Source: Frankineae bacterium MT45
Lineage (GTDB): Bacteria; Actinomycetota; Actinomycetes; Mycobacteriales; Jatrophihabitantaceae
Length of the DNA stretch: 64,000 nucleotides
Reading direction: 5' to 3'
Assembly: GCA_900100325.1 (NCBI GenBank)
Contig: LT629697.1
Location: 2,601,423 to 2,665,422 of the forward strand
The notes beneath the pieces were generated by a model. It was not told the DNA's origin. It saw nothing but the letters and a program-made list of their open reading frames with translations, and searched no databases. Below, in pieces: positions 22,716-30,158 of this stretch. A program made the translations under genes and the position numbers. How positions within the stretch are numbered: position 1 is the stretch's first letter; every line of letters starts with the position of its first letter.

Positions 22716-24326
22716 CTACACCGAAATGCTCCGGTCCCCGGTCTGATCAGTATCGATGCTGGTCGGGCCGGGGATCACTTTTCTCCGCCGCATTTCACGC
22801 TGCCGCGTCACGATCACGAAGACGATGGCCCCGAGCGCGCAGAGCGCGATCAGCACCTCCGGGAGCACCCCGAGCCGGGTGGAGATCGTCTTCGTACTGT
22901 TCAGCGAGATCGCGTCGACCAGACGCGCAGGCGTGAAGAGCGCGCCGGATCGCTCGACGATGTTCCCCTTCGCGTCGATCACCGCCGAGACCCCGACCGT
23001 CGAGACCTGCACGACGGGGCGCTGCGTCTCCACCGCTCGCAGCTGGCTCATGGCCAGTTGCTGGTAGCTCTCGGCCGTGTGCCCGAACGTCGCGTTGTTC
23101 GTCTGAATCACCAGCATCTGCGCGCCGGCTTTCACCGACGAGTGGACGAGGCCGTCGTAGGCCACCTCGAAGCAGATGACATCACCGAAGGGGAACGGGC
23201 CGGTCTTCATCAACCCGTTGCCGGAGCCTGCGACCATGTCGTTCTGCACCAGGTTCACCTTGGAACTCACCTGCTGCGCGATCGAGCGCAACGGGATGTA
23301 CTCGGCGAAGGGAACGGGGTGACGCTTGGTATACGTCTCGCCGGGTCCGCTGCTCGGGAACCAGAGAATCCCCACGTTTTGAACATGATTCGGGCCCGGT
23401 CCGTCGAGGATGGCGCCGACCAGGATGGGGGCGCCGACCGCGTCCGCGGCCTGTTGGATCTCCGAACCGGCGTCTGTGTTCTGCAGCGGATCGATGTCGG
23501 AGGAGTTCTCCGGCCAGAAGACAATCTCAGGCCGGGCGACCTTTCCGGCGTCGATGTCGGCCGCCAGCGCCATCGTCTGATTGACGTGGTTGTCCAGGAC
23601 CTGGCGGCGCCGGGCGTTGAACTCCAGGCCGCGGTCCGGGGTGCTCCCCTGGATCACCGCGATGGTCGGAGTCGCCGACGAACTCGGCGCCGGGACGGCG
23701 ATCGAGGGCAGCAGGAGCGCCAGCATCCCGCTGAGCACGGCCACGGCGACTCCCCCGACGACCAGCCGCCAGCGTCGCTGGAACGCGTGCAGAATCGCGG
23801 ACGCGAGGGCGGCACCGCTCAGCGCGACGACGAACGTCACGAGCGGTGCTCCCCCGACGACGGCGAACCAGCGCAGCGGTGAGTTGGCCTGGCTGAAGGC
23901 CAGACGGGCCCAGGGGAAGCCACCGAAGGGCCACCGACCCCGCACCGCCTCCTGCAGCACGAAGAGGGAGGCCGACCAGAATGGGGCGCCGGGCAACCTG
24001 AGCAGGGCGGGGAGTGCGGCTCCCATTGCGGCGAAGTACACCGCCTCGGTCACCGCCAGCAGCAACCACGGAAAGGCGCCGACGTAGATTCCGGTCCACT
24101 GCAGCAGCGGGATGAAGAAGGCCAGGCCGTAGACGAACCCGAGCAGGGCCCCGGTGCGGGCCCGCTGCCCGTACATGCTGATGTTGAGCGCGGTGACACT
24201 GAAGATCGCCATCGGCCAGAGATTGAAGCGCGGGAACGCCAGGACGGCCAGGACGCCACCGAGAACGGCTAGGAGCAGGGCTGAGCCGAGCGGAAGACGA
24301 CCGGCGACCGGGCGGGGCGTGCTCAT
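22716..24326 (-). CDS. lnt: Apolipoprotein N-acyltransferase
   Basis: A 536-residue membrane enzyme that N-acylates the lipidated cysteine of lipoproteins. About seven membrane helices fill the first 200 residues, and a carbon-nitrogen hydrolase domain follows, with ETYTKRHPVPFAEYIPLR (Glu and Lys of the triad in this region), DVICFEVAYDGL (catalytic Cys) and QTNNATFGHTAESYQQL. The ATG at 24326 overlaps the amidohydrolase stop (ATGA). In many actinobacteria a polyprenol-phosphate mannosyltransferase gene sits between lnt and rbpA or is fused to lnt; none is present here. Confidence 0.94.
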   Translation of the reverse strand: MSTPRPVAGRLPLGSALLLAVLGGVLAVLAFPRFNLWPMAIFSVTALNISMYGQRARTGALLGFVYGLAFFIPLLQWTGIYVGAFPWLLLAVTEAVYFAAMGAALPALLRLPGAPFWSASLFVLQEAVRGRWPFGGFPWARLAFSQANSPLRWFAVVGGAPLVTFVVALSGAALASAILHAFQRRWRLVVGGVAVAVLSGMLALLLPSIAVPAPSSSATPTIAVIQGSTPDRGLEFNARRRQVLDNHVNQTMALAADIDAGKVARPEIVFWPENSSDIDPLQNTDAGSEIQQAADAVGAPILVGAILDGPGPNHVQNVGILWFPSSGPGETYTKRHPVPFAEYIPLRSIAQQVSSKVNLVQNDMVAGSGNGLMKTGPFPFGDVICFEVAYDGLVHSSVKAGAQMLVIQTNNATFGHTAESYQQLAMSQLRAVETQRPVVQVSTVGVSAVIDAKGNIVERSGALFTPARLVDAISLNSTKTISTRLGVLPEVLIALCALGAIVFVIVTRQREMRRRKVIPGPTSIDTDQTGDRSISV

Positions 24327-25906
24327 GGCAGGTCGCCGGTGAAGATGACCTCGCCCCGCAGCACCGTCTGTAGGCAGGTTGGCAGTTCCACACCAGGGCG
24401 CAGATCCGGGAGTCCGGGAACAGCCGCGCGGGGATCGGTGCTCCACCGGGCCAGCCGGTCATCCACCGCGTCAACGGCGATACCTCCGGCGCTCCAGACG
24501 GCCAGGGTGGCCGGCGCTCCGGGGGCCAGCACACCGGATCCGTCGGCATCACCGCGAGCCGCGCGCCAGCCACCACGGGTGTGAGCCAGGAAGGCGGCCC
24601 GGGGCGTCACCGCGGCCGAGGTGTCCTGCGGGTAAGCAGCGGCCTGGACGGCGCGCCAGGGGTCGAACGGCGTCACCGGAGCGTCGGATCCGAAGGCGAG
24701 CGGAACGCCGGCCGCCGCGAGTTCGGCGAATCGATGCATGCTGCGCAGCCGCTCAGCTCCGACCCGTTCGGAGTACATACCCTCCTGGCCACCCCAGTTG
24801 GCGTCGAAGGCCGGCTGCATCGACGCGGTCAGCCCGGAGGCGGCCAGCCGCTGCGGGTCACGGACCATCGCGGCGTGCTCCAACCGGTGTCCGGCCGCGT
24901 AGCGGGCGCCGTGCTCGGCGACGACGGCCTCCAGGGAGTCGATCACCCGGTCGACGGCGGCGTCACCAATGGCGTGGAACCCGGCCTGCAGGCCCGCGTC
25001 AACACTGCGCCGAAGGTGCTCGACGATCTCCGCTACCTCCAGGCGGGGCGCCGGGTGGGACTCTGCGGCGTCACTGTAGGGCTGGTGCAGCGCCGCGGTG
25101 TGCGATCCGAGCGAGCCGTCGCAGAAGAGGTCCCCACCGACTCCCGCCGCACCCAGTTCGACCGCGGTCGCGACCCCGAAGAGCTCGCCCCAGTATCCGA
25201 CGATCTCCGGACCCGGCTCGGCGCTGGCCAGTTTGAGCAGAGCGGCCAGGTCGTCGGCGCTGGAGACCTCCGGCCCGGCCATCTCGTGCAGCGCCGCAAT
25301 GCCGAGAGAAGCGGCCCGGGCTCGCGTTGCCCGCTGCGCCTCTTCGACGGCACTCGGCGGCAGAGAGGAGTAGGCCGCCACCCGCAGCGCGTCGTGGGCC
25401 AGGGTCGTGACGAGACCACTCGGGTCAAAGCCGGCCAGTGCCCGTACGTCAGGCACCGTGAGGAGCATCGACGACGAGACGACCGCACTATGACCGTCGA
25501 CCCGCGAGAGGAAGACCGCTCCCCCATAGCTGGCTCGGTCGAGCTCGCTGATCGTCGGCGGCCGCTGCTCCGGCCAGCGCGTCTCGTCCCAGCCGGCGCC
25601 GAGCACCGGTCGTCCCCGACTGCGCCTCGACTGCGCCTCGACCATCGCCAGGGCGTCGGCCAGAGTCGCGGCGCTGCTCAGGTCCAGACCGATGAGGCCA
25701 AGCCCGGTGGCGGTCACGTGGACGTGCGAATCGACGAAGGCGGGCGTGACGAGGGCGCCATTCAGGTCGATGCTGCGGTCGGCGCTCAACGTGCGGGCGG
25801 TGTCGTCGTCCCCGATCCAGGCGATTTCGGACCCGTCGATCAGCAGCGCAGTCGCATCCCGCGAAGAATGGCTGTAAATATCGCCGTTGAGATACAAAGT
25901 CCGCAC
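24323..25906 (-). CDS. Amidohydrolase (YtcJ-like)
   Basis: A 527-residue metal-dependent hydrolase. The metal-site motif VDSHVHVTATGLGL is in the N-terminal part, followed by AGWDETRWPEQRPP and, later, FHAIGDAAVDRVID, HRLEHAAMV and FGSDAPVTPFDPW, the YtcJ-family pattern. GTG 25906 (VRTLYLNGDIY) fits the family N-terminus better than the longer frame. It lies upstream of lnt with a 4-bp overlap, an arrangement found in other actinobacteria; the metabolic link is unclear. Confidence 0.9.
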   Translation of the reverse strand: MRTLYLNGDIYSHSSRDATALLIDGSEIAWIGDDDTARTLSADRSIDLNGALVTPAFVDSHVHVTATGLGLIGLDLSSAATLADALAMVEAQSRRSRGRPVLGAGWDETRWPEQRPPTISELDRASYGGAVFLSRVDGHSAVVSSSMLLTVPDVRALAGFDPSGLVTTLAHDALRVAAYSSLPPSAVEEAQRATRARAASLGIAALHEMAGPEVSSADDLAALLKLASAEPGPEIVGYWGELFGVATAVELGAAGVGGDLFCDGSLGSHTAALHQPYSDAAESHPAPRLEVAEIVEHLRRSVDAGLQAGFHAIGDAAVDRVIDSLEAVVAEHGARYAAGHRLEHAAMVRDPQRLAASGLTASMQPAFDANWGGQEGMYSERVGAERLRSMHRFAELAAAGVPLAFGSDAPVTPFDPWRAVQAAAYPQDTSAAVTPRAAFLAHTRGGWRAARGDADGSGVLAPGAPATLAVWSAGGIAVDAVDDRLARWSTDPRAAVPGLPDLRPGVELPTCLQTVLRGEVIFTGDLP

Positions 25907-26029
25907 TAGTGGAAGCCTGTCCTGCTTAGAGGGAATTACACCGAAATGTGGCCGCAGATTTGCGTACACCTAGGCATGGACTAGCGTTCGGGCTAAGGTC
26001 CCTCCCCATTCTAGGCGTAGGCAGGTCAC

Positions 26030-27043
26030 GTGAGTCCCAGCATCGAAGACGTCGCGAGACGGGCCGGTGTCTCCATCGCGACCGTTTCCCGATCACTTCG
26101 GGGCCTCCCCGACGTCGCCGAGTCCACCCGTGACCGGGTCCTCACCGCGGCCCGGGAACTCGACTACGTTGCATCGCCCTTCGCCGCCCGGTTGGCCAGC
26201 GGGCGGACCTCAACCGTGGGCGTCGTCGTCCCCTTCGTCGACCGCTGGTTCTTCGCCCAGGTGCTGGGTGGCCTGGAACGCGAACTGCAGGCCGGCGGGT
26301 ACGACCTGCTCCTGTACAACCTGGGCGACACGCCCGGTCGCGAGCGCTTCTTCACGGTGATGCCGGCCCGCAAGCGAGTGGACGCGCTGCTCGTCGCCAG
26401 CCTGGTGCTCACCGACATGGAGCTCGAAGCGCTGAAGACGCTGAACTGCCCGCTCGCCATGCTCGGAGTCGAGGTCGACGGCGTGCTCTGCACCGGCATC
26501 GACGACCGCGCCGGGGCCCGGGTTGCGGTGGAGCACCTGATCAGCCTCGGTCGCCGTCGAATCGCCCTGATCGGTGGTGACACCGAGGACCCAATGCGCT
26601 TCACTCCCCCGCTGTACCGCCGGGACGGGTACCTGCAGGCCCTGTCGTCAGCCGGCATCGAGTACGACCCGCAGATCGACGAACTCGGTTACTTCACCGT
26701 CGCCGGTGGCGAGCAGGCGATGTCGACCATCCTGCAACGTGATCCCCGCCCGGACGCGGTCTTCGCCGAATCCGACGAGATGGCCTACGGCGCGATGCGG
26801 GCGATTCGACGGGCCGGGCTGCGTGTCCCGGAGGACATCGCCGTGATTGGCTTCGACGACCACGAGAGCGCCGAACTGCTTGACCTGAGCACGATTCGCC
26901 AAGACGTCTCGGCGCAGGCCGCGGTGCTGGCCAAGCGACTGCTTAATGTTCTGGGCGGCGACACCGAGACCACGACGGCCGAACTGCTCCCCACCGAACT
27001 TGTGGTGCGCGGTAGCACCGACCCGACCCGCACCTCGTATTAG
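26030..27043 (+). CDS. LacI family transcriptional regulator
   Basis: A 337-residue sugar-responsive repressor. The helix-turn-helix reads SIEDVARRAGVSIATVSRSL at residues 4-23 and the hinge follows; the periplasmic-binding-protein-like domain starts at TSTVGVVVPFVDRWFF and ends with the typical VPEDIAVIGFDDHESAELL. It starts at GTG 26030. It is convergent with the PfkB sugar kinase gene, with only 14 bp between the last codons. The gene pair suggests control of sugar use, but no operator was recognised near it. Confidence 0.93.
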   Translation: MSPSIEDVARRAGVSIATVSRSLRGLPDVAESTRDRVLTAARELDYVASPFAARLASGRTSTVGVVVPFVDRWFFAQVLGGLERELQAGGYDLLLYNLGDTPGRERFFTVMPARKRVDALLVASLVLTDMELEALKTLNCPLAMLGVEVDGVLCTGIDDRAGARVAVEHLISLGRRRIALIGGDTEDPMRFTPPLYRRDGYLQALSSAGIEYDPQIDELGYFTVAGGEQAMSTILQRDPRPDAVFAESDEMAYGAMRAIRRAGLRVPEDIAVIGFDDHESAELLDLSTIRQDVSAQAAVLAKRLLNVLGGDTETTTAELLPTELVVRGSTDPTRTSY

Positions 27044-27057
27044 CGAGGCTCATCCGA

Positions 27058-28020
27058 TTAGCCGCCTGCCAAGGCGTCGATCTCGCTTTGGCTAGGTGGA
27101 TTAGCTCCCGCTCTCTCGCAGGTGATCGCCGAGACGGTGATCGCCCGATCCAGTACCCGCACCACAAGATCGTCGTCGGCCAGCGAATCCAGGCGAGCTG
27201 GGGCATCGATGCCAAGGTTGACCAGCGTGCTGAGCAGCCCCGACATGAACGCGTCTCCGGCGCCGACTGTATCGACGAGCGTGATCGGGCGCCCCGGCCG
27301 GTGAATCGGGGCTCCGCTGCGACGGAACGCAGTCGCCCCGTCCGGTCCCTGCGTCACCACAACCAGATGGGCACCGAGATCCAACCAACGCTGGGCCACG
27401 TCGGCCAGGGCCGAGCCCGGATAGAGCCAATCGATGTCCTCATCGCTGGCCTTCACGACGTGGGACGTGGCGACACTCTTCTCCACCAGCATGACGGCGG
27501 CGTCGTGATCACCCATCAGTCGCGGCCGGACGTTCGGGTCGTAACTGAGCAGGATCCGCCCGGCCGCGCGCAGCCGGCCGCAGAGTTCGCCGATCAGCCC
27601 GGCGCCCGGCTGCGTCCAGGCCGCCAGCGATCCGCAGTGCAGCAGGCTGGTGCTTGCCGGAACTGCGTCGAGTTCGGCGCGGCTCCACTGCCAGTCGGCG
27701 GTCTCGGTGACGTAGAAGTCGTAGGCCGCCTTCCCCTGCTCGTCGACCGTGACGATCGCCAGTGTGGTCGGCTCGTTGGCCGAGACGGCCGCGCTGAGGT
27801 CGAGCCCACTGCGGCCGGCATGATCGCGCAGGATTGTGCCGAACGCGTCATTCGAGAGCCGGGCCATCATGGCGGTCGAGTGGCCGAGCCGGCTCAGGCC
27901 GACCGCGATGTTCAGCGGGCTGCCACCCGGGTATGCGCTGAAGCTGCGTGGCTCGTCCGGGCGGTCGCCGACGGGTGTGGCGACCAGATCGATCAGGCAT
28001 TCCCCCAGCACGGTCAGCAC
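27058..28020 (-). CDS. PfkB family sugar kinase (fructokinase-like)
   Basis: A 320-residue ribokinase-fold kinase. Near the start is LTVLGECLIDLVATPVGD, then FSAYPGGSPLNIAVGLSRLG (first PfkB signature), and the second signature DTVGAGDAFMSGLLSTL with the catalytic Asp of GAGD. Fructokinase is the closest reading, but other sugars are possible. GTG 28020 is chosen because TAGCGT lies seven bases upstream, implying a leaderless transcript; GTG 28029 overlaps that box. It is convergent with the LacI gene. Confidence 0.9.
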   Translation of the reverse strand: MLTVLGECLIDLVATPVGDRPDEPRSFSAYPGGSPLNIAVGLSRLGHSTAMMARLSNDAFGTILRDHAGRSGLDLSAAVSANEPTTLAIVTVDEQGKAAYDFYVTETADWQWSRAELDAVPASTSLLHCGSLAAWTQPGAGLIGELCGRLRAAGRILLSYDPNVRPRLMGDHDAAVMLVEKSVATSHVVKASDEDIDWLYPGSALADVAQRWLDLGAHLVVVTQGPDGATAFRRSGAPIHRPGRPITLVDTVGAGDAFMSGLLSTLVNLGIDAPARLDSLADDDLVVRVLDRAITVSAITCERAGANPPSQSEIDALAGG

Positions 28021-28027
28021 AGGGTGC

Positions 28028-28033
28028 ACGCTA
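28028..28033 (-). promoter_or_regulatory. -10 box (TAGCGT), leaderless, sugar kinase
   Basis: On the minus strand TAGCGT is followed by seven bases and the GTG at 28020. This decides between three in-frame starts. Confidence 0.55.
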
Positions 28034-28099
28034 CCGTTCTTCCGTGCGGGTGTGGCACTGCGCAATGGACGTGAAGAGTTGAGGAGGCCGGGAACGGCT

Positions 28100-28999
28100 A
28101 TGAGCTTGATGCTGATCGACGCCGCCGGGCTGTATTTTCGGGCCTTCTACGGGGTACCCGACTCGGTGAAGAGCCCCGACGGCCAGCCCATCAACGCGGT
28201 ACGCGGCTTCCTGGATATGAGCGCGACGCTGATCGAGCGTCGCCGGCCGGCCCGGTATGTCGCCTGCCTCGACCTCGACTGGCGTCCGGCGTTCCGGGTC
28301 GCCCTCATCCCGTCGTACAAGCGTCACCGGGTCGCCGCCGACGGCGGCGAGGAGATCCCGGCGGGCCTCTCGGCGCAGGTGCCGGTACTGCTGCAAGTGC
28401 TTGGGGCCATCGGTCTGGCCACTGCCGGTGCGGAGGGTTTCGAAGCCGACGACGTCATCGCGACTCTCGCCCACCGCGACCCCGAAGCCTGCGACGTGGT
28501 GACCGGTGACCGTGACCTGCTGGCGCTGGCCACCGACCGGGTGCGAATCCTCTACACGGGCAAGGGCGTTGCCAAGCTGGAGGACTTCGGCCCGGACGAG
28601 ATCGCCGCGAAGTACGGCGTTCCGGCGTCGGCCTATGCCGACTTTGCGGCGCTGCGCGGCGATCCCAGCGACGGCCTGCCCGGAGTGGCGGGCGTCGGTG
28701 ACAAGACCGCCGCCACCCTCGTCCAGAACTTCGGAAGCGTCGAGAACATCATCGAGGCGGCGGCGACGAATCAACCGGGTTTCCCGAGCGGATCGGCGGC
28801 CAAGGTGCTCGCCGCGAGGGAGTACCTCGGTGCCGCCACGGCGGTTGTGCGCGGGCGTACCGATGTGCCGCTGCCCCCGATCGACGACGAACTGCCGTCC
28901 TCACCCGCCGACCCGCACGGCCTGATCGAACTCGTGGATCGCTACGGAATAGAGCGTTCGGTGAACCGCGTCCTCAACGCCATTCAGAACTCCCGCTGA
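28100..28999 (+). CDS. 5'-3' exonuclease (PolA N-terminal-like)
   Basis: A 299-residue stand-alone flap-type nuclease related to the N-terminal domain of DNA polymerase I. The N-terminus reads LMLIDAAGLYFRAFYGV; FDLDWRPAFR-type residues appear as CLDLDWRPAFRVALIPSYKRHR; acidic metal ligands occur in EGFEADDVIATLA and VVTGDRDLLALA; the helix-hairpin-helix is GLPGVAGVGDKTAATLVQNFG. Such genes are common in mycobacteria and relatives. It is divergent from the sugar kinase. Confidence 0.93.
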   Translation: MSLMLIDAAGLYFRAFYGVPDSVKSPDGQPINAVRGFLDMSATLIERRRPARYVACLDLDWRPAFRVALIPSYKRHRVAADGGEEIPAGLSAQVPVLLQVLGAIGLATAGAEGFEADDVIATLAHRDPEACDVVTGDRDLLALATDRVRILYTGKGVAKLEDFGPDEIAAKYGVPASAYADFAALRGDPSDGLPGVAGVGDKTAATLVQNFGSVENIIEAAATNQPGFPSGSAAKVLAAREYLGAATAVVRGRTDVPLPPIDDELPSSPADPHGLIELVDRYGIERSVNRVLNAIQNSR

Positions 29000-29000
29000 G

Positions 29001-30065
29001 TTAGCTGGCCGGCGTCCAGGTGTAGTCGCCCGAATCGTTGTTGATCACGATCGTGATCTTGCGGTTGCCGTCGGCTGAGCAGGTGAAGGTGTTGCCTTTC
29101 TTCACCCGCTCGTTCGACGGGCAGATCACCCCGGTGAAGCCGGCCGAGGTGTCACTCTCGATGGCCGCGGCGACCGCGTTCGGGTCCAGCACCCTCGGAA
29201 AGAGAGGGCGTGGCTTGATGACGAAGAGAGCACCGAGCGCCACCACGACCACAGCCGCAGCGGCAATGAGAATCCACAATGTTCTGCGGGACTTGGCCGG
29301 TTCGGCCGGCGGCGGGAACGGCTGGTACCCGGCGCCGGGCGCGCCATAGGGCTGATACCCGTACTGAGAAGTCTGTCCGTAGCCGGGCTGAGCGGTCTGC
29401 CCGTAGCCGGGCTGGGCACCGTAGGGCGCGGCCTGCCCATACTGCTGTGTGGGGTAGGCGTTCGGCTGACCGTACTGGGGCTGCGTGCCGTACTCCGACG
29501 CTCCGTACTCCGGTGCCTGCCCGTACTGGGGCGCTCCGTAGGGCGGCGACTGCCCGTACTGGGGCTGTCCATAGGGCGGCTGGGTGCCGTACTCCGGTTG
29601 GACTCCGCACTGCGGGGCCTGACCGTACGGCGACGGCTGCCCATACTGCGGCGCTTCGTACTGTGACGGCGCCTCGTACTGTGACGGCGCCTCGTACTGT
29701 GACGGTGCACCGTACTGAGGCCCGTACTGCTGCGTCGATCCGTACTGGCTGGCGCCACCCTCGATCGGTGGCTGGTACCGGTTCGGCTGCTCGTGGGACT
29801 GGGGCGGCTCGTACTGCTGGGTGGAGCCGTACTGCGGTTGCCCGTACTGGGACGTCTCGTACTGGGACGTCTCGTACTGGGACGTCTCGTGCTGCGAACT
29901 TCCGTACTCGGACGTCTCGTGCTGCGAACTTCCGTACTCGGACGTCTCGCTCGTTTCAGGCGCGGCAGTGTCGCTCTGTGCCTCGTCGGCAGCCGGGGCC
30001 GGATCCGCCGTCGGCTGCTGCGGATCGTCGGGTCGATGACCGTACTGGTCGTTCTCGGAGGTCAT
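29001..30065 (-). CDS. Tyr/Gln/Gly-rich membrane protein with DUF4333-like tail
   Basis: A 354-residue protein in three parts. Residues 1-250 are disordered and built from short Tyr-centred repeats: SEYGSSQHET twice, SQYET twice, PSQYEA three times, and many QYGQ/PYG units. A single membrane helix follows (LWILIAAAAVVVVALGALFVI). The last 80 residues form a small domain with two cysteines (GVICPSNERV and NTFTCSADG), as in the actinobacterial DUF4333 family. The orientation should place the repeats in the cytoplasm and the small domain outside. TAACGT near 30112 could be the -10. No function is known. Confidence 0.85.
   Translation of the reverse strand: MTSENDQYGHRPDDPQQPTADPAPAADEAQSDTAAPETSETSEYGSSQHETSEYGSSQHETSQYETSQYETSQYGQPQYGSTQQYEPPQSHEQPNRYQPPIEGGASQYGSTQQYGPQYGAPSQYEAPSQYEAPSQYEAPQYGQPSPYGQAPQCGVQPEYGTQPPYGQPQYGQSPPYGAPQYGQAPEYGASEYGTQPQYGQPNAYPTQQYGQAAPYGAQPGYGQTAQPGYGQTSQYGYQPYGAPGAGYQPFPPPAEPAKSRRTLWILIAAAAVVVVALGALFVIKPRPLFPRVLDPNAVAAAIESDTSAGFTGVICPSNERVKKGNTFTCSADGNRKITIVINNDSGDYTWTPAS
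29851..29940 (-). repeat. Short in-frame repeats in the Tyr-rich domain
   Basis: 15-bp units beginning GACGTCTCG occur in tandem at 29851-29865 and 29866-29880. A 30-bp unit is then repeated identically at 29881-29910 and 29911-29940. A separate 18-bp repeat encoding PSQYEA lies near 29657-29706. All keep the frame. Confidence 0.88.
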
Positions 30066-30158
30066 GACGTGCCTTTCACAGTTCGCGCTACCCGTCCTCG
30101 GGCTCGCAAGTACGTTACCGCCTGCCGCTCAGAATCGTCGGTCGGCGCCGGAGCGCCC

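Noticed and set aside
22269-23882. 537-codon open frame on the plus strand
   Set aside because: It lies antisense to lnt and has the Arg/Asp/Gly-rich composition of a shadow frame; the lnt frame carries clear catalytic motifs.
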